A DNA stretch of 64,000 nucleotides from contig CM055102.1 of assembly GCA_029204225.1 (NCBI GenBank), positions 456,839-520,838 on the forward strand. Reading direction: 5' to 3'. A program made the position numbers and the translations under genes. Under the pieces are notes generated by a model, which had not been told where the DNA came from, did not search any database, and was given only the letters and a program-made list of their open reading frames with translations. Numbering within the stretch: the first letter of the stretch is position 1; every line of letters begins with the position of its first letter. The stretch is from Diphasiastrum complanatum. Taxonomy: Eukaryota > Streptophyta > Lycopodiopsida > Lycopodiales > Lycopodiaceae. Shown here piece after piece: positions 45,746 through 57,971 of the stretch.

Positions 45746-47650
45746 TTACATTTGCTCCACAGTCTTCAGTGCTTCATAGACATGTCGCTCAGGTTGAAAC
45801 TGGTTGTTGAAGATTAGTCTCACCACTCCTTTCTTGTCAATGATGTATGTCTGCCTCCCAGGCAGCATCCCAAACATGTCAGCAGCTATTCCCCATTCTT
45901 TGCGAAGCTTGTTGCCATAGTCAGTCAGTAAAGTGAACGGCAACCTGTGCTTTTCTGCAAAAGCCTAGACAAGTTTTGTCTTGCTTCAGCTTGGAATATC
46001 CACAAATCAAAAAATAACGTGCATCAAACATTATGCGCAGATCTGCCTGTACAGAGGTAAAGGAATAGTGTGAAAGTTGAAATTTACTTGAGAGCGAGTA
46101 ATCGAAAGTACCTTGTGAGATTGGAAGCTGTCACTGCTTATTCCAATAACCTCTGCTCCTGAATCTTTAAATCTCATGTGAGCGTCCCGAAATGCACAGG
46201 CCTACAACAATATTTTCCCGTAATATTGATCCTTCTGATAGGAACAAATGCTGCTAGAATAACGAAAAAGACAATCAACAAAAATTCCCTATAAGAGATT
46301 AATTAATCTGACTGAGTGGTACCTCTCGGGTGCAACCGGGAGTGTCATCAGCAGGATAAAAGTATAAAACAATCGGCTTCCCCTTGAATGATGAAGAGCT
46401 GACGATGCGACCTTCCTGGTCCTTCAAGCTGAAGGAAGGAAGCACATCACCTTCTGAAATCTGCGTACATTGTCAACTAAATCAAAACATGCATAAATCA
46501 CAAGTTTCTAAAATTTGACTTCCGAAAACCAGCATACCAGTAGCTAATTTGTTTGCTACAGGAAACAATCCAAGCATGGATGCTTTCGGGTAGGTTAGCT
46601 GTGAATAATAAACATTGACACATTTTAATCATAACGTTCTTCTTCAGAACCAGCATAGATATTTAAGGGAGGCAACGTGTTCTCTATAGGAAGTGCGCAA
46701 CAGCCACACATTTCAGTAACAATGATATTTTTTCATTTTTCACTATAGTATTAGCAAGTATACAACGATGAGGAGTTTCAATGAAATAGTATTTGCTCAC
46801 TATAAGAAATATACAGCCACCCACATCAATAATATCATGTTTTTGTTGAGCAATTGCCACGGCACACACATCACCTATATGCTTTATACCTCCTATACCA
46901 AGCAAGTTGCCCACCTGAAAACCTCTATGCTTGGCAGAGGGGGAGAATTTGCCTAATTGAAAGCATCTACGCTTGTCTGTGCTGGTTTTGGTGAAAAGTT
47001 GACGCTGTGACCACACCCATCCTTCAAGCTGAAAGGGGAAAGCACATTCAAAATCTGCATGCACTTGCGACTACATCATAAGATGCATAAATAGTAAATT
47101 CTGAAATGTGACCTTGGAAAACCAGCACAGACAAGGGTAAATGCCTCTGGGTAAGTCATTTGTTTGCCACAGGCAAACACAGATTCTATCATGCAGGTCA
47201 TTTGTTTGCTATGGGCAAGCAAAGATGCTCTGAGGTAAGTCACTTGTTAACCACAGGCAAGCATAGATGCTTTGAGGTGGACAATTTGTCCGCTACAGGA
47301 AGTACACAGCAATGACAAACACTTCTCTTTTGTGCACAAGACATAAATTCTCAGAAGACATAATCATAAACTGAAGAAAGAGAGGCCAAATTATGCACAC
47401 ACACTTTGCAATATGTTTGAAGATGCAAAGCCTGATCTGACGCTGATTGCAGAGAAGAAGAAGAATGAGATAAAACCCTCAAAAGAAGGAGATGGGATGA
47501 TTGGAAGAAATCCTTTGTGGGTCTTCTGTTCAAGGATGTGAGACGAAGCAGAGAGGGTGAAGCAATGGATGATGATGATATACAAGAAGGTACCAAGCAG
47601 GAAACAGAAGAAGGGAAAGGTGAGAAGATGGGCATTTGCGTCGTCGCCAT
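45746..47650 (-). CDS. PRXQ: Peroxiredoxin Q, chloroplast-targeted
   Basis: A thiol peroxidase of the BCP/PrxQ group that reduces hydrogen peroxide and alkyl peroxides with thioredoxin as donor, in the plastid. Exons on the - strand are 47650-47405, 46460-46323, 46201-46112 and 45964-45746, all phase 0 with GT-AG introns: 82, 46, 30 and 72 aa, 230 in total, close to the plant PrxQ length. Residues 1 to about 75 are Ser-rich and poor in acidic residues, a transit peptide. The peroxidatic Cys is Cys125 in DDTPGCTRE and the resolving Cys is Cys130 in ACAFRD, the five-residue spacing diagnostic of Prx[27 protein letters not shown] and NNQFQPE follow as in the family. The first intron is 944 bp and carries duplicated sequence. 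ATG at 47650 is the only start giving a transit peptide. Confidence 0.95.
46980..47134 (-). repeat. Decayed partial copy of exon 2 inside intron 1
   Basis: Bases about 46991-47060 match about 46391-46460 (for example CCTTCAAGCTGAAAGGGGAA against CCTTCAAGCTGAAGGAAGGA). The similarity runs on through the intron side to 47134 (GATGCATAAATAGTA... against CATGCATAAATCACA...). The offset is near 600 bp. The copy lacks the active-site half of the exon and would shift the frame, so it is not a usable alternative exon. Confidence 0.8.
47140..47310. repeat. Imperfect ~46-bp tandem repeat in intron 1
   Basis: At least three to four units contain GTCATTTGTTTGCCACAGGCAA or close variants, followed by GATGCT.TGAGGT. 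The unit includes a weak inverted word TTGCC...GGCAA. Confidence 0.7.
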
Positions 47651-48474
47651 AGCCAGCTCTGATCAACCACCTTAATGCCTAACTGTGTGGTTGGGAGGAG
47701 AGTGTTGGGCCCAAAGGCTTATTATGCCTTTCAGTTGCCTCAAACAAGAATGCCAGTTTGGTGGAAGCATAGAGTGAGTGCTAGACCATAAGCATGACCT
47801 AGAAAAGGGTTTTGAGAGCAATCTTTTGGACAAATCCAATTGCCATAGCAAAGATGAGGCATGCTTAATCCAAAAGTAGTCGGTGATTGAAAGCTCTAAG
47901 CATCATTTTTCAAGCATCCCACAAAACATCATCTCTTGGTTGACTAACATGTTTAAAAAGGTGTAGTAGGTTGTGGTATTATGCCACAAAGGCCTTGCCA
48001 CGATGGTGAAAATCGTTGAATTGAAGATAAATTTTTTTTTTTCAAGTCTTTGTTATTGAAGAGGGAAGGCATGGTAAATTATTATAAGAATCATTATAAA
48101 ATCTAATTATTGATTTTTAAGAATATTATTCTAACCCAATTCTTAACAAAATACGAGTTATCCAACTATGAGATCAAACAGATAATGAAAGTCAAAAGGC
48201 ATACCAAAACCATTTTTATCTTTTACAACATAAACTTTATACAATCACCTAGAACAAAATCTAGAAATTTCAAGTTTTGCTGAATTCCAACTGAATTCAG
48301 TGACAACTTTTGGTATTCGTTAAATTGTCATCCAATACAAGCTCACTAGGATATAGTCAATAACTTAGAGTCTATTTCCCATTTGAGAAATATTCTATAC
48401 CAAGAACGTTCTATATTATATGCACATACTTATTCAACCAATTTGTTGGGTTCTGATAGTTAGTTTGCTTGTAT
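47651..48474. promoter_or_regulatory. Upstream region of the peroxiredoxin Q gene
   Basis: It lies 5' of PRXQ on the - strand and should contain its promoter and leader in the first few hundred bases. I found no TATA box or other element that I can place with confidence. No ORF is supported to 48474. Confidence 0.35.
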
Positions 48475-48541
48475 GCTTTGATACCACTTGTTGGGGTGGT
48501 ACAGGCGTTTGAGGAATAATTATTTATCAGCTCTGATACCA
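48475..48541 (-). mobile_element. Two successive Copia primer-site remnants
   Basis: The - strand shows TGGTATCAGAGC at 48541-48530 and TGGTATCAAAGC at 48486-48475, about 55 bp apart. Each is preceded on that strand by an LTR-like end (ATTCAACA and CCCCAACA). They look like the 5' ends of two nested or unequally recombined elements. No coding part remains. Confidence 0.55.
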
Positions 48542-48845
48542 CTCTTGTTGAATATAAAATCCAAATAAGAGAAAAAACAAACTCAACGTTAAATTATAAC
48601 AAGATCTTTACAAACTGTTGATTCAGACTATTTCTTAGATCAGAGGAGTATCTTTGTAGGTGTTTGAGACAACCATGAAGACAGTGATACAATTAGGCGT
48701 CTATGACAGACATGTTTCCTTCGAGTTAGATATTATGAATGAATCATGGGAACGAGTATAAGTGATAGAGAAAGAAATTATCAGAAAACATTCATCAGTG
48801 CAAACATACGTAAAGAAAATAGAGAATCTGTATATAACACCACCA
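48542..48845 (-). mobile_element. Probable Copia LTR remnant
   Basis: The sequence next to the outer primer site begins (+ strand) TGTTGAATATAAAATCC at 48547 and would be the LTR 3' end on the - strand. The far boundary is unknown. No second LTR was found. Confidence 0.35.
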
Positions 48846-51490
48846 CACCAATGACGTTTATGCAAATATTAGTGACGGATATGACTTGCATACATGTCAT
48901 TATAAACGTCGCTATCTTCTTTTTTAAGCGTCATGTCGTCTTGCGACATTTATAGTGACATATCAACGATGAAAATGACAAAACTAACGACATTTTTGTG
49001 AAGGATAAACATCTTTCGGCAACACAAAGTTCATCGTTGTGCATCTTTAAATACGTCGCCAGGCGATTATTGCTGAGAGTCGTCGTCGCACGACAACCAA
49101 TTAAAATTATTTGCGAGTGTCACTCAGCCACGATACATCCACAATTAAGTGTCACTATAACGTTGAATCATATTCGAACGCAAAATTTGAAAAAAATGGA
49201 TTGCCATGAAAAAGTGGATCATCGCGCAACGACGGTACTAAACGTCGCAAGAACATCGCAAACACTCTTGAGTCTAGTTTTTGTGCAAAATATACTGTCG
49301 TCGAGAGACACTTATACATCGTCCACCAACGGCGTTTATTGGGTTTAACAAAAAAAAACTTTAGCGACGTTTGTACGACGCTTACTTCAGCGTCGCACCA
49401 ACGTCATTGTCTTTTTTTTAGGGTTTTAAGTAACGTTGCCCAGCGATGTTTATTTTGGATTCCAATTTCTTTTCAGGGCCCACAGTTGCTCACTTGCACT
49501 CGCGAGCCACAATTTTTTGGGTTGGGAGTACGTGATGCGCAACATCTCTCTTTTTTGAGAGGATTCTTGTGCTCACTAGCATTGATCAAAATTGCTCACA
49601 CTTTTTGTGCTACGTATTCTAAATCATAATGTGCATGTATATGTATTCTATTTGCAACAAAATATTTACATTTTTACATGTACATGTGCAGCTTCAATTT
49701 TCATCTGAGAAGAAGGCATTGCCTCTACGAATGCCTTCTTGCTCATCGTCATCGCCCCCGCCGCTAGCGCTAGTGTCACCAATCTCAGCTGCCGTCGCCT
49801 CCTCCTGCACAAGTTCTTGATCAATCTGCTCCTCTTGCACTTCATCAATCTACACACGCAATCACAGATACTTTGTGAAATTTGAATGCAATGCAAAACC
49901 CTATTTCAACTAAACATGAGGTATTTCATAAAAGTTGAATGCAATGCAATCATATTTTAACTAAAGAGTAGTTTCAACTACAAGTCAGAAATTAGAATTT
50001 ACCTGATCTATTGGAAAGTGCCTCTACTTTCCAATTTCCTACGCATGTTCTTGAAATTACGATTGTAGCAGAATTTATATTCTTCATCAGTTGGCACTCT
50101 GCCATAGATTGTATTCTGTAGAAACATCAGATAAACTTGTTAGCAATTGAGCTATGAATATAACTTAGTTGACTTAAGCTATAAATAGAACTTAACAATG
50201 AAATTTAGAATTAAAAATTACTCACAAAATAATCTACAAAACGTTGTCTCCCCCCGAACCAAGTGACTGATACTATTAATGCTCAATCTTACTCTTGTGG
50301 CTTCCTTATGCTTGTCATATCTATGGGGGGTTTTCCTAAACTCACTCATGAGCAAAGTCCAAGTACTTTTGCTACACGAGCTTGGCTTGCCTGGTCTACC
50401 TGGCCTTCGAGATTGTTAGTGAAGCTTGTCACGATAGTGACGCATGTGCTCGCCAAGTTTTGTCTCCATCTATTTATTACTAAATGGATGGTTACAGGGA
50501 AAGTCTCTACGCAGTGCCTCTAAGATACGATCATTATCTTTCCGTGGTTGTACGCACCAATCATTGAGAGGATTGCTAATGTATAATTTGGTCAATTCAT
50601 GAGCTCGTCTCATGACCAAATATCCATTATTATTGCCCATAATTGAAGATCCATTAGCATGAATCTCATATGGGTGTGTGCTAGACTTGTCATTAGGCAT
50701 AGGCGAGCCAGTCACCATGTCCTCACGCATCGAATGCTCGTAGACAAATTGAGGAGCAAAAGGGTGCAAGCCTCTCATGAGACGAAGTGCCTCTTCTTGG
50801 TTGCTGCCAGAGGTGACACCTTCACGGCCACCGCTGGAGCTACGGCCGGAGCTGTGGCCATCATTGGACCTACAGGTGGGCGCACTCTCAGAAGTGCACC
50901 CCTCGGAAGAGCTAGACAACCGATCACGCCGACTACGTCGTCCACCACTTCCACTAACCATCAAGATCAGTGGGACAATAACTAACCAAATAAAAAACAT
51001 ATTGAAACTAAAACTACAAACAAAAATTGTATGAAAAACTAAACTAAACTGCAAGAAAACTAAACTAAAGTAAGTAAAGCACGATTCAAAAAGAAACTAT
51101 ACATTGCAACTATATTAGAAAGCAACAAGATGTTAACAAGTAGCAAGATAACTAGAAGGCAAATTTAAGATCACTGTGAGATAATAGCGAGCGAGCAAGG
51201 AGGATGAAAATGAGAGCAATAGCAAACAAGCAAGCAAGGAAACAAGGATGAGAATGAGAGAAATGAGAGAAAAGGCTTGGAAAGGGAATTTCAAATCGAC
51301 TATCGCCAGGTGACAAATATGCATCCCCTTGATCGTCGCTTGGCAATGTATAATTGACTTAAAAAAATTAGCAACGAATAATGAGCTGCAGGGACGTTCG
51401 TGTGACGAATAATGAGCTGCAGCGACGTTTATGCGACGAATAATGAGCTGTAGCGACATTTGTCAAGAAGTTAATGACGTTTATTTAGAT
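48846..51490 (-). mobile_element. CACTA-type DNA transposon relic
   Basis: Both ends carry clusters of GACGTTTATGC, GCGACG and CGTCGC words: on the left from about 48857 to 49450, on the right in three tandem units of CGACGAATAATGAGCTGCAG at about 51374-51460. Such subterminal repeats are typical of plant CACTA (En/Spm) elements. The interior holds a - strand gene of tnpA/Transposase_24 type. The exact CACTA termini and a 3-bp target duplication were not found, so the ends are approximate. Confidence 0.6.
49810..50961 (-). pseudogene. CACTA-associated Transposase_24-like gene, broken
   Basis: The first exon-like frame runs from ATG at 50961 (VSGSGGRRSRRDRLSSSSE) to 50470. It is low-complexity and basic at first, then NDWCVQPRKDNDRILEALRRD. 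The text then continues through frame breaks to a segment (about 50340-50240) that resembles the HKEATRVRLSINS-type motif seen in plant CACTA proteins. After that come TIYGRVPTDEEYKFCYNRNF (near 50105-50045) and an acidic end, QELVQEEATAAE. The order matches tnpA-type proteins that bind subterminal repeats, not the catalytic tnpD, which is absent. Intron positions are uncertain. Confidence 0.5.
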
Positions 51491-51529
51491 TTTTTTTTAC
51501 CAATTTTTGGATTTATGGATAGTTTTTTT

Positions 51530-53815
51530 GGCTAATCCTGAGATTTGTGGACAATGTTGAGTACTATGGTGACCTTGTACATTGCACGCAACTCGTTGGA
51601 TAAGTATATATTATCAGGAATGTAGTTAATATTATTAATGCATCAAAATTAAACATTCTGCTATGCGGAACCTTTGTAAAGAAATAATTTTCCAAAAATT
51701 CATGTCTTAGAAAAGGTTTATTGTTCAACTTCTGTCATGTGTATGCTCCATCACGATTTGATTCTATGGCATTTTCTCTCTGATCAGATCCACATATCTC
51801 TTTGATCATTCTCTCTGATCATGACATTAGTTGTAAAACATCGGCCACCTCCAAAAATAGAATTTTATGAGGAACAACATGGGCATGAGATACATATGTT
51901 GAAAGTGAAAGTTGTTGATTCTCATGGTAATCCATGCATTGAAATCAATGGCGCAAAGCTTTGTGCCGAACATATATTATCCATAACAATCATCAATGGC
52001 TTTATGCAGGTCAAACATCAAGCTGCAAGACATTGGATCATGTGTGTAGTTGATGAGTACTACTGTAGATGGACTGTATCATTATTTAACTAGGATTTTA
52101 GGCCAATTCTTAGGTTTATGGACAATGTTGAGTACTACGGTGACCTTGTACAATTTAGCTCATTGGATATCCTGGAAGGGAATTGTAACAAAATTGAAAA
52201 TCTGTTGTGCAAAATCTTTTCAAGAAATGATTGGCCAACATTCATGGCTTAGAAAATATTCAGTGTTCAACTTTTCTCATGTGTATGCTCCATCACAATT
52301 TGGTACTTATTCTATGGCTTTTTCTCTCTCATATCCAAAGACCTCTTTGATCAGTCTCTTTGACATTGGTTGTCAAACATGGCCCACCTGCAAAAATAGA
52401 ATATAGCTGATCTTAATAACAATGTCCATGTTTTTGAAGTTCAGAGACAAAATTTTAAAATAAAGTTGGAGAATTGGAAGCTAAAGTACTCATAAATTAC
52501 AAGAAGGCATATGATTCTGTCTGTTTGGATAAGCATGTTGATAATGATCATCTTCGTGTCTTGATGATGTGAGATAAAATGTAAGTTCATTTTTGGTTTC
52601 ATATCTAGGGGAGCATTTTGAATATTGCACCATATACAAAACCATGAATGATTATGAATGATATATAGCTTCGATGTTGCATAGAGGTTGTTGAACATTA
52701 GCCAATGCATTCTTAACATGAGTCATTCTCCAAAGATCTCTTCAGACTCTCTAACATTGATTGTCGAACATGGGCCACTTGCAAAAATAGAATTTTTTGA
52801 GGAACAACATGCATAGGCATGAGATACACATGCATTGAAGTCAATGGTGCAAAGCTTTGTGCCGAACTTATATTATCCTTACCAATCATCAATGGATTTA
52901 TGGTCTATCAGCAAGCAGCAAGACATTGGATCATGTGTGCTATTGAGTACTATTAATGGTTGAAAATGGTAAACCATGCTTCAGGGACGTTTATATTAGC
53001 AAGGGAATGGTGGAGGGCATGTATTGTCTAAGGGTCTTTGATGAGGATGGCAATTAACTAAACCTCACAATTGGCTCAGCCCAACTGATTGTTATCAGGG
53101 GAAAAACTAATGCATGCCCTGCACCATGTCATGTGCTTTCTTGTAATTCAGTGCTTCAGCTTCCAATTCTCCAAATTTATTTTGAAATTTTGTATCTAAA
53201 CTTCAAGAACCTGGATCTATCTGTTTGGATAAGCACGATGATGATGATCATCTTCGTGTCTTGATGATGTGAGATAAAATGTACATTCATTCGTGGTTTC
53301 ATATTCGGGGGAGCATTCCGAATATTGCGCCATATACAAAACCATGTATGATTATGAATGATAGTTTTGCTGTTGCATAGAGGTTGTTGAACATTAGTCG
53401 ATGCATTCTTAACATGAGTCATTCTCCAAAGATCTCTTCAGTCTCTCTGACATTGATTGTCAAACATGGGACACATGCAAAAATAGAATTTTTTGAGGAA
53501 CAACATGGGCATGAGATACACATGCATTGAAGTCAATGGTGCAAAGCTTTGTGCCGGACTTATATTATGCTTAGCAATAATCAATATATTTATGGTCGAA
53601 CAGCAAGTAGCAAGACATTGGATCATGTGTGCTATTGAGCACTATTAACGGTTGAAAATGGTGAAGCATGCTTCACGGATGTTCATATTGGAGAGGGAAT
53701 GGTGGAGGGCATGCATTATCTAAGGGTCCTTGATGAGGATGGCAATTAACGAAACATGACAGCTGGCTCAGCCCAACTTATTGTTATCAGGGGAAAAACT
53801 AATAACTATATATGC
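51530..53815. repeat. Four degenerate repeat units of an unknown sequence
   Basis: Segments at about 51540-52080, 52110-52420, 52500-53120 and 53200-53815 share text such as GGACAATGTTGAGTACT, AAAATAGAATTTT.TGAGGAACAACATG and GCAAAGCTTTGTGCCGAAC. The last two are tandem copies about 700 bp apart. The first contains an open frame (51821-52093; IEFYEEQHGHEIHMLKVKV, CIEINGAKLCAEHIL) which later copies carry only in broken form. I recognise no domain. It could be exons of a decayed host gene or of a transposon. Confidence 0.65.
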
Positions 53816-53989
53816 TTGAGCCCATCTGCCAATAAACTTCTACTATGGCATGTGTTTTGTAAGTCCATGTATAGAAGCTTAAAATAATAAAATAACTTAA
53901 ACTTAGCATTAGAACTTAGACTTAAGAAACTTAAGCTTAGAAATATTTGTCTTAAGTTATCTTAAGTTTCAAGTTAGAAACTTTTAAAG

Positions 53990-54560
53990 TTCTAAGTCCT
54001 AAGTTAGGAGTTCTAGAATGGCTAGTTTTAAATTAATCCCATAAGTTAGTGAATACTTATGGAAGACCCTCCTTGCTATAAAAGGAGAGGTATTTGCCAT
54101 GAACACAACATTTTTGAGATTAAGCTATCAAGCTCTCTATTTTTGAGACTATCTCTCTAAATCATTTGTGTTCCCTTTGGGAAGGTGCATAGCTTGAGGG
54201 AAGGTGCTCGGGCCCCCTCTTGCCTCCTTCTCATCGGTTTGTATTGTGGCATGCATTTACTTGACTAATTATTAGTTAGCCGCAATCTATCATTCCATTT
54301 CCCTTGTGGGTGTCAATTTAGGACCTAGTTTAGTAACCTTGCTAGTTGGGTAAGCCTTAGCAAGGATTGGTTACTTATTGTTTTTAGATAGTTTCATTTC
54401 CGCTTCGGGCACTAGTTGGGCAAGCCTTAGTGCATTCATTTCCGTTAACTATTTTCGTTTGAAGCTTTTGATAGGAACTTAAAAGGTGGATGATCCTTTC
54501 TATACTACACCACATTGTAAGCAGATCTAGCCAATGCATAAACCAGATTTACTTCCAACA
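53990..54560 (+). mobile_element. Gypsy 5' LTR (start unresolved)
   Basis: It ends ACTTCCAACA at 54560, directly before the primer site. TATAAAAGG at 54077 is a good TATA box and would drive element transcription. The 5' boundary is not defined by a matching 3' LTR, which is missing. Confidence 0.5.
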
Positions 54561-54574
54561 TTGGTGCCATTGCC
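54561..54574 (+). other. Primer binding site of the gypsy element
   Basis: TTGGTGCCATTGCC is a two-base variant of TTGGCGCCGTTGCC, which begins the interior of many plant Tat/Athila-type gypsy elements. It sits immediately after the LTR end. Confidence 0.7.
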
Positions 54575-55477
54575 ACTTTTTAAGCTTTTTTTTACCTAGC
54601 TTCTTTTTCTTTTGTTTTTTCGCCTCTATGTTTGTGTGCTTGCCTGCTTGCTTGCTTGCTTTTCATCTTCCAACCACAGCACGAGTCTTCTCTCCAGGTC
54701 CTACACGAGGTGCGGAGCAACCTATCAAGCCAAGGAGAAGCAACAAAAGTGTCAACTTGGGCGTTTTCTTTGAAAGAAGTGAACCAAGTGACATTTTTTC
54801 TCAACCAAATAGGTATATCAGAATTTACCAGTCTGTCTGCAGCCAAAATAGACCCTGATCTTCCAGTTTATCATGTCCACGAATTCTGACCCTGGTTAGA
54901 TTATGTGAAAACACCTTGTTATATTGCAAAATCCACTATTTTCTAATCGAATATTGGTCTTAGAATTTGCTGGTTTCATTGAGGCTAGATCTATCAAAGA
55001 TTAGTCCTCCAGCAGCTCCGCAAATTCTATATCACAGATTTTTCTATTTTCTATCTAAAAATCACCTTTTTTCACTATTTTTCTTGTCTGTCAGCAAAAC
55101 CTCAGTAACAGAAATCGCCAGTCATACCACAAAATCGCCCACAGTGAGCACGATTTCTCTATACCCTCTGTGAATTCTATCCATAAAAAATCTTCAAAAA
55201 AACATAAAAAATCAGTATTTTGACAGAAAACACTCCTTGTCAAAATTCGCGAGTACTACATTTAGATTAATCTCACTATCTACGATTTCTAGGCTTGTCC
55301 ACGAATTCTATTACTGCACAACAGTTCAGTTTTTACCCAAACTTCTCCATTCTATAGAAAAACTGCTCTTTTTGACTTTTGGCCAAGTACAGTACTGCCC
55401 TGATCATCTGTATTGTTACCCTGCTCCTCATATTGCATCATGTCTTGATATTGTGCTAAATTTTCCAATCTGGCTCC

Positions 55478-57620
55478 TCCACGGCTAGAACGTAGAATTC
55501 CACGTATCGATGCACCAAAGTATGATGGGAATATGATCCAGTTAGATTTCTCCAAGACTTTGATAATGCATGCCGTTTCTATGGAGATACCTCTGAAACC
55601 AAAAAGGTCTGACTATTCCCGATGGTACTCTATGGAACAGCCAAAGAGTGGTATCTCAACCTTGAAGCTCCTGATCTTGCTTCCTGGACTACTCTCAAGG
55701 ACGCTCTCATCAAGTGTTTCAAACCATCCAAACTGACTCAGAGCCCATTCATCCAAATCACCCATATCAAGATGCGTTGCGAAGAGTCGATTCGAAACTG
55801 CATTGAGCATTTTAAACGTCTCAAAGTAGAATGTGTTGATGAAAACATCACTGAACGTATGGCCATCAAATTTTTCTTGGTTGGTCTACCTAAAACCATC
55901 CGCCGTGAACTAATGGATAAACCTACTGCCGATTTCCAAACCACCATGAAACAGATTGCTGAGAAATCGTTTCCAACACGAGAAAATATCTGGTGTCCAA
56001 TCTGCTCACAACATCATAAGCTAATGAATGCCCTCAACTGCAAAACCATTTTCCAGTAGCACCCAAACCCACCATCTATCGAGCATACCGCCCCTACCCT
56101 CCACAACAGCCTATGCCATGACCAGGGGTATACCAACCATGACCAACTGCACCAAATCAGTTTCAACCACCACATCAATAGTTTGTTGTTGGTAACCAAC
56201 CTGCTCCACAACAAGCTGTACATTATCTTGATTCTAATACTATCGATCTAGCAACCTACTATGTGGAAGACCATACTCAATAGCAGTATTGCACTGAGAG
56301 AGTTGTTTATTATACATATGATCCTAATGCCCAAGCAGTGGACCCCAATGCCCAAACGTACGATCCAAACCATGCTGTATTTGTTGCGCATCAACTCCCA
56401 ACAATACGAGGATGTTTTATCTATGCAGGTACGCGTCCTAGTATTCACTGCCCAGATAAACTCTGCTTTTCTCCAGCTTATGAAAACTACGATATTGAGC
56501 ATCACGTGAAGGACTGCCCATCCCGATCCAAACCTATTGCTCATGTGTGTTCAGTGCAAGTAGAAACTTTGCCAGTTGAAACTCATCTCGCATGGGTCTT
56601 GACTCGGGCACAAACCCAATGTCAGTCCCCTACACTTGCACCTAGCAAAACTCGACAGCATGTTGTCCCTCCAAGTGAAGATTTGACCTCAATAGTTTAT
56701 CCTCACCCATCTAAAGAAATTCGATTGCATCATCAGTATCGCCAGCAAATCCGCAATGTAGACCAACAGTCTTCCACCTCCCATAAAATACCTCACAAGC
56801 CTTTTGAAAGCAAAACCCTTGAAGGTACTGAAGTCTGGGGGGATTTACTACAAGCCAATGTCACTCTCCCTTTCCATGTTCTATGGAAGCATGCTGGCAA
56901 ATGGAAACACCAAATCCAATCCACTGACACCACCACCCTTGATGAGTTGTCTAAAATGCCATTACACCTCACCAATCCACTCAGTGAATGGGGCAACATC
57001 AAAATCCCAGCTACCCATCGTCAATCTCGCGAAGTCCTAACTGTTCTCAACGGCGGCTCATGTGTCAATATCATTTCCAAATCCCTCATGTTAGAATGAA
57101 ATCTGAGAGACAAGCTTACCAAACTCACTTGTCAACTTAGGATGGCTGATCAAAGTGTGGTTCGACCTATCGATTTCCTTCTGCAAGTGCTGATCAAACT
57201 AGGAGGTCTAAAGTTTTCTGTAGATCTAGTAGTACTTGATATTCCTAGTAATGTCTATTCCTATGAGTTACTACTTGGTCGCCCATGGCTCACCAATGCA
57301 TGAGTCATTCACGACTGGAGCAAAGGCCGAGTCACCTTTGGAAATTGAGACAGTTCTGTCACTATTGATTCATCTGACAAACTCAAACCTGCACGCATTC
57401 ATGATGAGAGATCCTCGACCACTAATTCAGTGTTTGAGCCATATCAGTCCCACCACAAAAGAGGTCATTATGTTAAATCTACTGATATCATAAACTGGAG
57501 TCACAACCTAGCTATTGTTAGAATAATAAATGTGAATGATGTAGAAGCCATAGGTTACTATGTCCCAAAAGGTCGAGATCTGTGTAACCATGGTCATTTA
57601 TATTCTAGGCCGAAGTTAGT
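55478..57620 (+). pseudogene. Gypsy Gag-protease pseudogene
   Basis: Gag begins near 55500 (RIPRIDAPKYDG) and, after a frameshift, runs at 55622-56059 with GTAKEWYLNL, KCFKPSKLTQSPFIQITHIKM and FFLVGLPKTIRREL. These match the Retrotrans_gag pattern and the 3.7-kb relic. A second frame, 56338-57099, leads to the protease. Its active-site motif reads LNGGSCVN where a DGG/DSG is expected, so the catalytic Asp is lost. After a stop at 57097 the protease continues (FSVDLVVLDIP, ELLLGRPWL) with another stop. RT and integrase are missing because a Copia LTR begins at 57633. Confidence 0.8.
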
Positions 57621-57632
57621 ATGAAACTAACT

Positions 57633-57971
57633 TGTAGGGACTCGTGGGTCCACTAGGGGCCTATACATGTGAATTAAGTACCTAACTTGTTATTTGGAGT
57701 ACTTAATTATTTCATGTAACTTATGGTAGCTAGATAGCCATTAGTCAAGTTATTGGATAGCCAACAATCATGAAGGTAGATAGCCATCTTGGACTACTTA
57801 TATGTAGCCATACATTTGTATGAGACACACTTTTGTTAAGCAATCTACTGTTCATATTGGCTGTCCACAAGTTTCTACAAGAGGGTCATCTAACCACCTC
57901 TCTCTTCTCTTTGAGAATACTTTGTGTTAATGAATAGTCTTGATTCTGGATTCCTATATGGTATCAGAGCC
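57633..57971 (+). mobile_element. Copia 5' LTR and primer site
   Basis: The LTR candidate 57633-57958 runs from TGTAGGGACTCG to ATTCCTATA, with near-inverted ends TGTAGG/CCTATA. TGGTATCAGAGCC at 57959-57971 is a perfect Met-tRNA primer site. The LTR truncates the gypsy protease pseudogene, so this Copia inserted later or marks a deletion point. Confidence 0.75.

Noticed and set aside
47391..47666. Alternative - strand ORF overlapping peroxiredoxin exon 1
   Set aside because: It lies in another frame of the same exon and does not splice to the conserved PrxQ exons.
54592..54889. Overlapping ORFs just after the gypsy primer site
   Set aside because: They carry no Gag motif, overlap on both strands and lie in the untranslated leader region of the element.
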